A DNA stretch of 64,000 nucleotides from Neostapfia colusana (GCA_030760725.1 JASWHV010000007.1:22666824-22730823); one strand, 5' to 3'. Numbered from the stretch's first letter, positions 23,183-35,073 are shown. Translations and numbers: made by a program. Notes: a model not told the origin generated them from the letters alone.

Positions 23183-23514
23183 GTCTGATCTAAGCACTGA
23201 AAAAAGAATCTTGATTGGTGGTAGCAAACTGAGCAACAAAACATCAAAAAGCAGCACTACCAGCAGGCCATGCACCGTCATCAATGACACTTGTAGGAGT
23301 AATTGACGTGCCTGAAAGTAACGTGCCTATCACGTGTTCATGGATCTCAGGCAGAGATAAGCTCTGTGGCGTGTCCAGAATCTGTCGCCAGCCGCCAGCC
23401 TCGACCAAAATTCTGAAATCTCGCATCCAGTGAAACAAGCTACTACTGCCCCCAGTTGATCTTCTCCAGAAAGATGGAGGTGCGTTCTTAGTTTTAGGAG
23501 CCCTGTCACCCTGC

Positions 23515-23765
23515 TGATCGCACTCGTGTACCTCTATATTGAACCTCTAAAAGAATATTCTTAGCCTTTAAAGTTAACTCTAAAAGATTCTCACCTTTAC
23601 AGTTCAGTTCTCTACACTCGTTCACCTCTAAATCAAACCTCTGTATCAACTATCACCTATTTTATATTAGATAATACAACTATCTCATATTTTATAATAT
23701 TTCGTATAAGTACTTTTATGTTAATAATATTATATTAACAACGTATAAAAAATATTAAATTGTAC
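23515..23765 (+). repeat. AT-rich direct repeat, copy 1
   Basis: It begins CGCACTCGTGTACCTCTATA and matches 24048-24280 at roughly 80% by eye. Landmarks are TCTAAAAGAATATTC, AAAAGATTCT.ACCTTTACAG and ATGTTAATAATATTATATT. It is non-coding. Confidence 0.75.
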
Positions 23766-24047
23766 CGTTGTAGATATGAAGCTCTCTATTTCATACACCG
23801 CCCCAAGTCACAAATTTACAGGTAAAAATGGAGAGATGAGTAGCTTATGAATCCACGTAAATGCTATGATAGATAGGTAAAATGATCATGGCAGAAGGAT
23901 TATCTGTCTTAACCTTCAAATAAATGTACAAATAAACTTTGAGATCATGATTTAACGATAATAACAGATAAATAGCACTCTAGGAAACTTGATGGGCTGG
24001 AAAAAATTCCACAACAATAACTGGCGCTTCTTGCCTCACCTCAGACT

Positions 24048-24282
24048 GGTCGCACTCGTGGGCCTCTATATTGGATCTCTAAAAGAATATTCCTACACTT
24101 TTAGTCATCTTTAAAAGATTCTTACCTTTACAGTTTATTTCTCTGCACTCGTGCACCTCTAAACTAGACCTCTATATCAACTTTCATCTATTTTATTTCA
24201 AATAATACAATTATCTCATATTTTATATAACTACTTTTATGTTAATAATATTATATTTACAACTTATTAAAAATCACAAATT
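24048..24282 (+). repeat. AT-rich direct repeat, copy 2
   Basis: This is the partner of 23515-23765, beginning CGCACTCGTGGGCCTCTATA. It probably represents two copies of one short dispersed element, or a local duplication. Confidence 0.75.
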
Positions 24283-25258
24283 TATTTTTCATATTTTTTA
24301 TCTTCTTTTTTTATTTTTTCCCTTTCCTTTTTTCTTTCCTTTCTTCTCCCTCTCTCTTTTTTTCTCCGCTCTCTTTTCTGTGGAGGCGCTACAGAGCATC
24401 GGCCAATTCCCAGGCCGCCTGTAGCGACCTGTGAATTACCGGGCCGCTATCCGATGCCGGTGCAGCGGACCGGTAATCCAGGCACCGCTAGACTTGGCGG
24501 CCGAGGGCGCGTAGCGGCCCCTAGTGCGGCCAGTCTCAGGAGCTATGCGCGATGGAGTTACATTTCGTTCAACGGAACACTGTACCCATCGTTATTGTAG
24601 CGTTTAGTATACAGGTGCCCGCTGCGATCCATATCCATTGCATCGCCTGTAAATTAAGTGGCGCGGCTCCTATACTGATGCCCAGTGCGGTCAGTCTAAG
24701 CGGTCGCCGTTACTGGCTGTGGCTGTGAATGTACCGGTAACCTTGATTAATACGTGCAACCAATAAGCGGCGGTAGAAGGTTTAGCGAGAACAAGGTGAG
24801 CGCCGTGGTTGGTAGCGTCCGGTGGTAGTTGCAGGCCGTGTTTTCTGATAGCGTCCGGTGGTAGATGGCGTCCGCGCGGAGCGCAGGCTGTGCTCATGGC
24901 ACGGAAGCGCCCGGTCATCGTTCCGGATCATGCATGGAACACGCGAGCGAGGTCCGCATCCTCCTCGTGAATGGTTTATTGATGGTCCTGCCTCTGCCTG
25001 CCCTTCCCGCGATAGCGCTCTGCGGCGATGACGTGCCTCCGTCGAACGCCGCGAGTCTCTCACGCACCGGTGTCCCACTCCCAATTGGGCGGGGGGAGGC
25101 CGGGTCCCTGTTCTCCCGGCGGCAATGGCGCTCGCACCTACCTCGCGCAGCCGTGCCGCGCGAGCGCGACGCTCCTCTGATTCGATCGGAGACCCCCCGC
25201 ACATGGTTCGCCCGATCGCACGCGATTCACGAGTCCTCGGGAGCCCCCACGCGCGCGC

Positions 25259-25266
25259 TATAATAA
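25259..25266 (+). promoter_or_regulatory. TATA box of the hydrolase gene
   Basis: TATAATAA lies 135-142 bases before the ATG at 25401, in otherwise GC-rich DNA. This spacing implies a 5' UTR of about 105-110 bases. Confidence 0.55.
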
Positions 25267-25400
25267 TCGCTCTCCGCGCCGCATCGTCGTCTCCGCCGCG
25301 CAACACCGCGACGCGGCTGAAAGCGTACCGCTAGCTAGCTACTGTACCTGCCACCGCGAGAGCGAGAGCGGAAGAGGACGCCGTCGCGGCCGGCTCCGAC

Positions 25401-27567
25401 ATGGGCGCATGCGAGGCGACGCGCTGGTTCCTGCTGCTTTTCGCCCTTCTCCTCGGCGCCGCGGCGGCGGAGGAGGCCGACAGCCCGCGACTGTTGCTCC
25501 CGTCGGCCGCGTCGTCGTCGCGCGGGCACCGGCACCACCCGTGCCTGGACAACCCGCCGGACATGACGGCCACGGGCGGCGAGGCGGGCCGGGTCGTGCG
25601 CGACTACCACGGCCTCGAGGCGTACCTCACGGGGTCCCACAGCGCCGACAGCGCCGCCATCCTTGCCTCCGACTACTATGGTTAGTGCGAACAACAACAT
25701 CGCCCCTGATAAATTGGCTTCGCCAGGAAGTGTACTGTATCTCCATAGTTGATCTGCGTCTCGCTAACGCCTCGCGTGCTTTCCCCTTTCCTCGCTGCAG
25801 GTTTTCAAGCCCCCAAACTGAGGTATGCCCTGACGTGCATAAAAACTGCAATTTTCCCCACTTTAGACGGCACAAAAAATTGCTTGAATGCTTCGCTGCC
25901 TTGAAACATGCCCTGCTTTATAGCCTGTCGCTCTCCAAAATCTTAGCGCAATTTCGGTGGATAGGAATAGCTTAGGAAGTACTACTACATTATTGCGGTG
26001 GGGGAGCATTTAAATAAAACTGAAAATACAAAATCAAACATGTGGAGCAGGAATGCCGAGTAGGATCCATGTGCTTGTGTTCGAACAAGAAACAAATTTA
26101 AGCGCGTAGATAGCTGCTGTTAAGATAGTTAGATCGATGCCGTCCTGTTTAATGCTAAGAATATTTCAATTATGCTGTGTCACCTACTCCAGCATGGTTA
26201 CAATCCATTACTACATTTCAGAACGTGGACCTGTGCAGGGGATGTTCTAACCTTCAAAATAAGCATTTCCACTGCCTTTTGGTTCTAGTTCCCACTATTA
26301 GAGATTTCTCCTGTGCCTGTGCGAGGTGAAGTTGACCACTTTTTTTTATGTGTCACGTATTACATAGGCAAATAGCGGACCAAGTTGCAGATCTCGGGTA
26401 CTTTGTTGTGGTTCCTGATTTGTTGCGTGGAGATCCTTACAAGGACGGGGTTTCATTTTCGGAATGGCTCAAAACACACTCCCCGGTGAGCTTTTTCCAC
26501 CATTGATGAAAATCCAACTGTTTGTTCCGCTGCAAGGGTGCAACCCCTGACTACATGCTGGTGCTGCACCTCATGTCGTGGCTCTAGCATTGTTAATGCG
26601 AAAAAGATTTAGTTTGCCTAATACAGAATGTTTTTCCGGTCTGTGATCTGAACAATCTTGTGGCAGGCTGATGCGGCTGAAAGAGCTCTGAAGATTGTTG
26701 CTGCTTTGAAGAATAGAGGAAAGACGGTTGGCGTAGGCGGTTACTGCTGGGGCGGTGAGTATATGAACAGATGACACTATAATTTTAAGGAAACAATACT
26801 TCCGTTGTTCAGTGTTGAACTTTGAACCATATGACATGGTTTCTCTCCCTCCCTTAACAGGTAAGGTGGCTGTCGAAATGGCAAAAACTGGTGAAATCCA
26901 AGCGGTGGTCATTGCACATCCTGCTTTGGTGACTGTTGATGACATCAAGGGTATGCTTTCAGTTATTAAAAGTTCCGGCACAATCATCCCCTTTCTCTGA
27001 ATCCATTTCTCAATCTTAAATTCTTAACTATATCTGATGCTCAGAGGTCAAATGCTCGATCGAGGTTCTCGGTGGTGAACTAGATACCCTTTCACCACCA
27101 AAACTGGTACACCAGTTTGAGAGTGCCTTGGAGGAAAAGAAAGAGGTTAGTTTGTATTGATTTATTTATCTAATTCCACTAATACTTACTCCTGCAAAGA
27201 AAACGTTTTTGAGTAAAATATTTTCTGGGTAAGTTCTCGGCATATGATTCATCTTCGTCCCTTGGCCACTGATATACCTGTTCTCCCTCAATGTTGGGCT
27301 TTATCTGATGACATCCGGACTTGAAGTAGCACAGTAGCTTCAGTTTAATTGTTTGCTAGGATTTTCAGATATTGAACGTTTTAAACTCCTAGTGTACTCA
27401 CGACTTTTACTCCTTGGGTGCAGATTGACCACCTTGTGAAGATCTTCCCGAGGGTACCCCACGGTTTCGCCTGCAGATACAATTCCAGCGACCCGTTTGC
27501 CGTGAAAACAGCGGAAGAAGCCCGCATGGACATGGTCAGCTGGTTCGGCAAGTATCTGAAGCACTGA
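25401..27567 (+). CDS. Dienelactone hydrolase family protein, secreted form (7 exons, 280 aa)
   Basis: Exons are 25401-25680, 25801-25822, 26368-26485, 26667-26754, 26861-26950, 27045-27145 and 27424-27567. All junctions are GT-AG and the joined frame is open (843 bases including TGA). Residues 1-23 form a signal peptide (hydrophobic core FLLLFALLLGAAAA), so entry to the secretory pathway is likely. The alpha/beta-hydrolase fold of dienelactone hydrolases follows a HPCLDNPP stretch near residue 48. The nucleophile is Cys167 in GGYCWGG, the acid Asp213 in GGELD, and the base His246 in PHGF. The family cleaves ester or lactone bonds. Close grass relatives are often labelled endo-1,3;1,4-beta-D-glucanase, a historical name that the fold does not itself support, so the substrate is unknown. 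Exon 2 is only 22 bases long. No defect is seen. Confidence 0.92.
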
Positions 27568-28006
27568 GAGCTTCAGCTGCAGGGATCTTCTCAAGTTGTA
27601 TCAGCTGAATAAGTAGCTACGCTTCCACGGCCTCATGTATTTGGGAGTAGGAACGGTAGCTGATCCTGAATAAATAGCATGGCAGTGCGGCCCTGTTCGA
27701 CCTTGGTCATGTGCTTTCAACTGTTTTTTTTTCGGATTGCATACTTTGATCACCCACACGAGGAATGATTGGGATTGCGGCTGCACGGCAGACGAATCTT
27801 CGTTGCTCCTCGTGCAGGGAGTTGGGATCTCTCGCTTGCACCGAGCAAAAGCAACGGGCCCCAGCTCCAAGCGGCAGCAAGGAATGGCACCTGACTTCCT
27901 TGCAAAGCAAAACGCAAGAATACTTGCCTTTCCTTTGATGCGGATGCGATCCTCCCACGAAAGAAACACCTCCAGGTGCAGCTCTGCATCCGTGTTTCCA
28001 GCACGT
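27568..28006. other. Intergenic spacer between the hydrolase and PM19-like genes
   Basis: This contains the 3' UTR of the hydrolase gene and the promoter of the next gene. No other gene was found. I looked for ACGTG-type ABA-response cores because AWPM-19 genes are often ABA-induced. None was found here beyond an ACGTA at 28004. Confidence 0.5.
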
Positions 28007-28014
28007 ATTTATAC
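28007..28014 (+). promoter_or_regulatory. TATA box of the PM19-like gene
   Basis: TATTTATA lies about 105 bases before the chosen ATG at 28118. Confidence 0.6.
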
Positions 28015-28117
28015 CGTTGTACAGAGAGGCCTTGAGACCACCACCACAAGTACAATGCAAGCCCAACAAGGGGACGACGCGCGCGCTTGTCGATCTCCCT
28101 CCCCTCGAGCGAGCAGC

Positions 28118-28963
28118 ATGGCGACCGGCGGCGGTGCCCGATCCATGGCATCCGGGCTCCTATTCCTCAACCTCATCATGTACGTCGTCGTCGCCATCAT
28201 CGCCGGCTGGGCCATGAACTACAGCATCGACGAGAGCTACAACTCACGTAGGTTAAGTTACTAACCGCATATGCCAAGCGTGCTGATGCATTTCGTTGGC
28301 AAAATTGTACTTGTGCGTGCTGATCGATTTGTTCGTTTCCTGACGATTCCCTCTCGCGCGTGTGCAGTGAGGGGCGTGTCGCCGCCGGTGCGCCTGTTCC
28401 CGATCTACTTCTCGATCGGCAACCTGGCGATGGGGTTCTTCGTCATCTTCTCGCTCATCGCCGCCGTGGTCGGCGTCTCCACGTCGCTCACCGGCCTGCG
28501 CGACGTCAGCGAGGGGCAACCCGCCAGCATGATGTCCGCCGCCGCGTCCGCCATCGTCACATGGACCCTCACGTTTCTCGCCATGGGGTACTAGTACTAC
28601 GTTACTTACTCTTGAGCATCATCTTTGTCTCTTGAGAAGATAGGGTCCTGACAGCCGTGTCCCAGGATGACTAAGCTTGGCGTGCAAGGAGATCAGCGTC
28701 AGCTGGAGGCCCGCGAGCCTGGTAAGAATCGATCGTCTCCCGTCTTGTTGTCATCATCTCATCGTCGTTGTACATGCCGTGTCTAGCTTGTGTGTCTTGT
28801 GTAGTAGCTGATACAGCAGTACGTTCTCTGTCGCTTCCGCTTGCAGCGCACCATGGAGGCGTTCACCATCATCCTGACCGGGACGCAGCTGCTCTGCGCC
28901 GGGTCGCTCCACGCCGGCGCGCACGCGGCCATCCTGGAGACGCCCATCGGCGGCAGAGTCTGA
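28118..28963 (+). CDS. PM19L: AWPM-19/PM19-like plasma-membrane protein (4 exons, 170 aa)
   Basis: Exons are 28118-28247, 28368-28587, 28676-28721 and 28847-28963. Junctions are GT-AG and the joined frame is 513 bases including TGA. Four hydrophobic helices are visible at about residues 13-33, 59-80, 99-118 and 136-155. Family hallmarks are RLFPIYFSIGN (52-62), TSLTGL (82-87), LAMGLACKEI (114-123) and TQLLCAGSLHAG (145-156). AWPM-19 proteins are plant plasma-membrane proteins induced by abscisic acid, cold or seed maturation, and some members affect ABA transport or membrane stability. An in-frame ATG at 28055 would add 21 residues. The 28118 start is preferred because family members begin just before the first helix. 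It converges with the RPB7 gene on the other strand. Confidence 0.93.
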
Positions 28964-30141
28964 TCACCGAAGCGGCGCAATGCCGTCGTTTCACGTCGAC
29001 GACCTAGCGAAACAACGCGTCGTCTTTGCAGCAGTCTGAGCGATTGGTTTGTGTGCGTGCGATCGATGTGTGGATTTCATGCGTGCGGTGCCGTGCGCGC
29101 CAAATTGCTTCTGGTGGACTGTATTTGTATTTTGTTCCTATAAAGTGATTAATGATGATTCTTTCCTTCCATGGAGTTAATACCGGCTTACTACGGGTTT
29201 TCGAAAAAAAACTGGCTTACTACAGGGCGTGCCATGCATGACACAATAATTAATTAACTATAGGAATTACTACAGTGGTGATACTAATCATTCACGAGCC
29301 ACTCAAATCAAGTTGATGCCGGAGCAGACTACTGAAATGTGAGCTTGTGATCTACACTTTTCGCTTCCCTCCCGCCGATCCACAAGCAGGTAGAACTAAA
29401 GCTATCGACCATCCCAAATGTTTGTCCACGCTGCCGAGCAGAAGGTCATAGGACAAGACAACCATCCCGTGAACGTCCAGGCCACGTGCGCCCGCGCTCG
29501 CACACAGGCCCATCCAATGGCCAGTGTCCACCTCTGCCCTCTCGCTGGTAAAGAGGGTAAGGGTCAGATCGGATTAAGATTCTACTAGATTTAAATTCAT
29601 TTTTAAATGAATATTTAATAAAGGCTAAAATAAATTGTGAAAGAGCCCGACCGAACCCGTTTACCACCCCTACCTCTGCTCCCGCTCGCTCCGCTGTCAT
29701 GGTCTTTTTCTCTCTTTTAATATTTATATCTTTTTGTAACTTTGATGCCTCTCGATGTCTCAACCAAATCATTATGCTAATTTCCTTTCAATCGGCACAC
29801 CGCATCACATATTATCTCGTTTTTACTTTAGTCTTGTCTTGTGTGACAACACACCCACTGTACCAACCAATACATCTCTTTGACACTTATTTATTAGGTA
29901 TGTTGTCTATTAGTTGTCTAATATTCCGCCTCATATAGCGTCGGATGTCTAATCATGATGCTATATAACTTACCTTTTACCTTTTATAGGACTTTTTATC
30001 ACATAGGATAGTAGAAATGTGACACGTCAATACAAGGCCCAAGATCCGTATAACCCTTGCTTAAGTGCTCCAAGAGTTAAACACTAACATGCATCCATCA
30101 TATTACAATTGATAACGAGCAGAACATTGTCTCTGGCTCGT
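28964..30141. other. Intergenic region between convergent genes
   Basis: The 3' ends of the PM19-like gene (+) and the RPB7 gene (-) face each other here. A short MITE lies at 29539-29673. Nothing else is recognised. Confidence 0.55.
29539..29673. mobile_element. Degenerate hAT-type MITE (~135 bp)
   Basis: The right end reads ...AACCCGTTTACCACCCCTA, a common hAT MITE terminus. The left end (GCTGGTAAAGAGGGTAAGGG) is a decayed inverted match. The flanks cctctgcc (29531-29538) and cctctgct (29674-29681) form an 8-bp target duplication with one mismatch. Confidence 0.55.
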
Positions 30142-32216
30142 TTACACTGCAGCACCAGGATCACTGATAACGCCCAAAAAGTCATCTTTAATTGTGCCAA
30201 TACAAAACTGCAATAGATGTGGCGAAACAATCAGATCAATGCACATCAGTACGTTGATTTTAAAAGGCGAGTTGCATAAATACAGATAAGCAATAAGTTT
30301 CATGACCAACTAAGGGCTTTCAATAACTGATGAACAAGCAAACAACATATCACTGATAACTAATAGTGGATAAAAAATATCTACATCGTTGTGAAACAAG
30401 ACACTAAGCACTGAGCCCCAGTTAGTTACAATTAAGGCAACAGGGCAGGCCCTTCACCCTGTTTGAATATCACTAGACTGATAAATTCCGGGTTGATAGT
30501 TTATAGAACTGTGTAACTTTTTTCATGGAAGATAAAAATGAAAGAACCCATAGGTAATAATATCGTGGTATCTCTATCTGCATTACAAAATTACATCACT
30601 GACAAAAAGGAAGATAATTTGTAACTGCTTTCTACAGAGCTCTGCTTAAACTTCCTAACAAAAAGTACAATAAAAGTTGGAATCTTTGTAAAAGAGGGGA
30701 GACACAATAGACTTACGATTTCTGTTGCATCAACACGGGTGCCAATAATCTTCAATCGCACCTCACTTTCTTTTTGAATTTTCACCTGAATCGGACAAAA
30801 TATTTACTTCCAATCAGCACAGCGCAATTGATAAACAGGTAGGTTTCAACAAAATCTTTCTCATTACCCAACATTTACACATGTTTTTTCTTCTTAAAAA
30901 AGTATGTAATAAAAAATCATGTATGCAAGAAAGCATCCATCACGTGAAGGTTACAAACAAACCCACAACAGTTTAATACAGCAAATAGCAGTAACCATTC
31001 ACAAACAACAGTAAACAACAAGCAATGGTGATAATCCAGTGAATAGCAATATGAAGTGTATTTAATTACGACAAACTCGATGGACCTAGAAATCATAACT
31101 TGCCAGTAGGTCATTATACGCTACAAACTGTGAGAAGATCCGTAAAAACTAATAATAGAAAAGAAGCATACTGATCCATCAGATGTCGTGTAGTTTGGCA
31201 CATCGCCGGACTGGAACTCCATGTCATCAGGAATCAACTGCATACATTACCCAACAAAACATTACTATCAGATAGCAAAAGTTCAAGAACTATATGATAG
31301 AATCCTGTCATTAGACAAAAACACCATTTGTTTACCAAATAGGCTAAGGTAATAAGGTCCAAAGAGTCCTAGTTTTATCCCTGAATGAAGTATTGACTAC
31401 TCTCCCCACTCTTAAATTGCTGTAGTTAGGACAACAGTCTTAGTTCATTTCAAACTAGAGCTGTTGTCCTTACGGCATCAATCTGAGGACCGAGGGAGTA
31501 ATTGAACAAAACAGCATTGCTAACTCCCCTAGATATAACCAAATAAGATGTAGAATACATTATGAAGCTTCAGAGGGCTTCTTCACCAATTTGATTACAA
31601 AGCAGTTCCAAGCAAAGCAAATTACTCACATGGTTGGACACAAAGATCTGCACCGGCCCAGCCTCAGCAAAGAAGCCCATCTGCAGAATCAAAATGAGAG
31701 AGTTTCAGCCAACTAAATCAGATTCCTGCACAAACCACCTCCAACGCCAATAACACCACCACAAATCGACTTAGCACATCACTCCAAATTCGAATAAAGC
31801 AAGAATATCCCCGCAACCACATTGGGGAAGAGGCAAGAGGATCCACCTTATTGACCATGATGACGACGGCTTCCAGGATCTCACCCTTGAAGGGGCGGAA
31901 GACAACGCACTGGTACTTGACGGGAAAGGTAACGTAGCCGGTGCCCTCCCGGATGAGCCCCTTGCCGATGTCCTCCACCCCCGTGATCGCCACCACGAAG
32001 CCGTGCCGCCCGCTGCAACAAGAGGAACGAACACACGTGCTACCTCAGAAACGCCGAGCCGTCCCCCGATTTCTAGCTAGGTTTAGGGAAAGAACCCTAC
32101 CTGCAGGTGCCCTCGACGTCCTTGATGAGCTTGGAGACGAGCTTGTCGCGGAGGTGCGGCCCAAAGTGCCGTGGGTGCAGCTGCATGTTCCGCTCCAGCA
32201 CGATGTGGAAGAACAT
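30142..32216 (-). CDS. NRPB7: DNA-directed RNA polymerase II subunit RPB7 (6 exons, 177 aa)
   Basis: Minus-strand exons in order are 32216-32101, 32012-31847, 31680-31630, 31237-31172, 30785-30717 and 30207-30142. All junctions are GT-AG, and the joined frame is 534 bases including TAA. The start MFFHIVLERNMQLHPRHFGP and the block VKYQCVVFRPFKGE are diagnostic of eukaryotic RPB7. The N-terminal RNP-like domain spans about residues 1-80. The C-terminal OB-fold spans about 80-177 and contains MGFFAEAGPVQIF, IPDDMEF, VRLKIIGTRVD and the DDFLGVISDPG end. RPB7 pairs with RPB4 as the stalk of Pol II in the nucleus, contacts nascent RNA and helps initiation. Length matches the family (about 176). 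Introns 4 and 5 are the longest. The ATG at 32216 is chosen by homology, since upstream in-frame ATGs lack family similarity. Confidence 0.95.
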
Positions 32217-32359
32217 CTTGCTTCGCTTGCTCTCTCCTCCGCGGCGGCCGGCGGTGAGGCGAGTTGAGGCTTCTCCCGTTCTCCGATTCGAGACTCGCTT
32301 CTCGCTTGTGCGGTCGCTTCTCCTCCCGCGACACAAGAGTAATAAACCCGTGAACATGT

Positions 32360-34744
32360 GCCGTCTCAGCCGTCAGATCCATGCCATCGTGACTCTCGGC
32401 CGTTAAATCTATCACCTGACCCCACAATTAGACGAGAATTTTCAGAATGGAGAGCAGAGTCCCACCTACATTTATATATTATTTAGATTTTGTCATCCTC
32501 ATGAACGTCTCTTAGCATTTATTATCTTTATGAGTGGCTAACAAAATTTATATTGGTTTTCTATATTTTCTTTAAAAATTATAATAATAATGCCAACTAG
32601 ATGTGACAAATCATCGTTTTTATCTTGATGTCGTGGTATCTCCAGTAAAATAATTTTTGTAAAAAATATTGATTCGAGTCAGTTAACATGAGCATACATT
32701 TTCAACAATCTATACTGGAGAACGCTTTGTGTTTTATGTTCGAATGGCTAGCTAACAAAGACAAAAATTTATACTAGTTCGGACAACATGTGCTACGTTC
32801 AATTTGGAGTGTTCGTCGGCCTTATATTAGCTCAGGCGGTTCGAGGAACCGTGGTTACAAGCGATGTTGTCTCACGTGAGAGAACAAAGAGAAAGTCTAA
32901 GTGTCGAGCGTGTGTGTGAGCTGCGTTTGCCATGCAAGGGGAGGTTATGTGCCTCCCCTTTTATAGCCCGGACGCCTATACCTATCCAACGACTCCTCAT
33001 AAATGGGGTGGGGGTTTACGTAATGTGTCAGCGCCTAAGGCGGCCCAAAACGGTACAGAGGTGATGAGTACACCTGCTCCCATCTAGTCTACGATCTACG
33101 TCTACTTTTTATCCCTGTACACGCGCGCCAAGCGAGACGGGACGGGTGGTGATGATGGCCCGACGTCTTGCTTGTCTTGTCGCGCGTGGCCTCCCACTCT
33201 GCCTTAAATCTCTTTTGTCGTTCCGTCGCATCGGCATTTAAGTCCTTCGTCTTTTCCCAGTTCGGTCTCTAGCCCAGAACGCTTCCCTCCCTCGGTCTTG
33301 TCGCCCGGGCTCGAAGGTCGGTCGCCGCTCCCGTCCCCAGGGGTCGATCTTCAATGGCGTTATCCCAAGTTCGCGCCCTAGGTCGTGGCTCGTGGAGCTA
33401 CGTGTCTTCGTGCAATTGGTCGGTCGATTGCTTCTTGGGTACCCGAGGTATGTTACCCCGTCAGTAGCCTTCGGGCCTTCGGTCGAGCTTCTTCTGGATT
33501 GGTCGGAGACATATCTCTACGCATGGAGGAGGACCTGAAAGGATAAGAAAAAACAGAAGTTTTGTGAGATCATTGTTTAGTTTCAGTTCGTGGCTACGTT
33601 CGAGCTCAAAGCCTCAGGCGCCGAGCCTTTCGTGACTTTAAGTCTTCAAATAGCCCCCGAGCCTCCCTGCGCGGGTCGAGCTTGGTTCGTTTAGTGAATC
33701 CTCTTCGCTCCCATCCACAAACCGTTCGCGGGCTTGGAGGGGTTGAGCCAAATGAGAAATTTCCTTGGTGGTCGAGTTCCTAGGCTCGGTGAGCGGCCTA
33801 ACGGGTTAATCCAAGTGGAACCCCACTACCTTTCCGCAAGAACAGGGGAATCAGGTTGACCTGACCAAGCCTCGATGCCCACATTTCATACAATCCCTCT
33901 TGGTACACTAGCGTGGATCTCGAGATGTTCACGGGCCCGGACGACTCGATGCTAGCCCGTCGGGAGGAGGGGCTACCAGGGAGTCATCAAGATAAGACTC
34001 GAATACCAGACTTAGAGATGTCGAAGGGTCGGAGCCCCTGAGTGCACCATTGATGGCCATTTCACATCGTCTATCCCTCGGTCGGGTTCGTTCCGGGCGG
34101 TCCTTTTGGCCTGCATGACACATAAACCTTAGATCCCGAAACCTTGATCGGACCCCAAAAGTGGGCCATAAAGACTTACCCACTTACTAGGGCCTTCGAT
34201 TCGTGTGGCCCGTCGGGGTCGCGTCGAAGGTAGGTGAGGGGACGCGACGGTAAGGCGGTTGAGAGAAAGAGGAGTGGAGTGCAGCTCCTCAAATCATTGG
34301 GGATATCGAAGAGGCAGGTCTGTCCGGGTGAAGTTATAGCGGGCGTCGCATCCCTAAAATTTTTCAAGAGGTGTGCGCATTCCCTGCGAGTGGGCGGCGT
34401 TACTGTGGGGCGGACACGTCTGTGGGACCTAGTGCCGTTCCTCTTTATTGTCGCGGGCTCACTACATAAGCCATCCTCGGTGCATGAGTTCATACTTTTA
34501 CTGCTGCACCTTCTTTCTCCATCCTTTTCGTGGTCCTGCCTTTTTGCAAGTTTCGGTAGCGCGCGTCAAAGAAGTTAAAATATCAAGGGAAAGTACGAGC
34601 GACCCCCCTTCTTTCTCTTCTTTGTCGTTGGCCATGTTGGACTGGATGAGGTCCCGCGTTACCGTCGATAGCCTCTCTTCCTTGGGCGAGTGGGGAATTC
34701 TCTAGGCGTGGGAGCTCCAGCGGGTCCGCATTCTGTCCGGGGAG
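32360..34744. other. No gene; LTR-like non-coding DNA
   Basis: 32360-32750 is AT-rich and unremarkable. From about 32755 the sequence has the look of retrotransposon LTR or leader DNA: a TATACTAGTTCGG motif, a CTTTTATAGCCCGG promoter-like stretch near 32960, and GTACCCGAGGTATGTTACC near 33440. A further GC-rich segment leads into the TatB LTR end. I could not find matching terminal repeats, so no element boundaries are given. Confidence 0.45.
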
Positions 34745-35027
34745 ATGGTGCCGAGGCCACCTATCGGGCCTCGGACCACATTGTAACCACCCCGACCTTG
34801 GACTACAAAAGTACCGGGGTGTACACCCTTCAGAGGGTTCCGGTTCGATCCCTGATCCCCCCTTATGCAAGCAACACACACACACACACACACACATGGA
34901 CGTAGGGTTTTACGCTCTGGTGGCCCGAACAACGTAAATCCTCGAGTTCACCATCTTGCTCTAGCTCGATCGCTCTAAGGATGCCAAGTCCCTCCAATCA
35001 AAGGTCTAGGTAAGTGTCATTGCTGCA
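34745..35027 (+). repeat. TatB 5' LTR, right end
   Basis: This is collinear with 45925-46240 of the shared LTR: CCTATCGGGCCTCGGACCAC, ACATTGTAACCACCCCG, GACGTAGGGTTTTACGCTC and GTAAATCCTCGAGTTCA. It ends ...CTGCA before ctttgaca and the primer-binding region. Where the LTR starts upstream is unclear. Confidence 0.7.
34873..34896 (+). repeat. (AC)12 microsatellite
   Basis: This is an uninterrupted AC run in the TatB LTR, where the related LTR at 44951 has only CTCACACACATAC. It is a locally expanded dinucleotide. Confidence 0.9.
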
Positions 35028-35037
35028 CTTTGACATT

Positions 35038-35055
35038 TGGCGCGCCAGGTAGGGG
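35038..35055 (+). promoter_or_regulatory. TatB primer-binding region
   Basis: TGGCGCGCCAGGTAGGGG follows the LTR end by about 10 bases. The same sequence, with small changes, follows the LTRs at 1122 (TGGCGCACC...) and 46240. It is the probable tRNA primer site for minus-strand DNA synthesis. I do not assign the tRNA. Confidence 0.65.
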
Positions 35056-35073
35056 GCTTTTCATGCTCTCTTG

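Larger units (their letters stand above)
22674..25258. other. Intergenic region upstream of the hydrolase gene
   Basis: No protein gene is seen. It holds a stem-loop MITE (22967-23182), a duplicated AT-rich segment (about 23515-23760 and 24045-24280), a pyrimidine tract (24295-24370) and a GC-rich, internally self-similar stretch (24370-24720, with TAGTGCGGCCAGTCT and CAGTGCGGTCAGTCT). After about 24860 a GC-rich region leads into the promoter of the hydrolase gene. Confidence 0.6.

Noticed and set aside
24239..24424. Phe/Leu-rich 61-codon frame
   Set aside because: It is a translation of a pyrimidine-rich tract; there is no gene context.
28055..28117. Upstream in-frame ATG for the PM19-like gene
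   Set aside because: It would add 21 polar residues not seen in the family. The ATG at 28118 lies just before the first helix, as in relatives.
32217..32357. N-terminal extension of RPB7 from an upstream in-frame ATG
   Set aside because: The added residues are Arg/Gly-rich, have no match to RPB7, and probably lie in the 5' UTR.
34848..34858. GGTTCGATCCC, a tRNA B-box-like word
   Set aside because: There is no A box or cloverleaf around it, and it lies in the TatB LTR just after the TATA-like box. A similar GATTCGAATCC at 5823 was rejected for the same reason.
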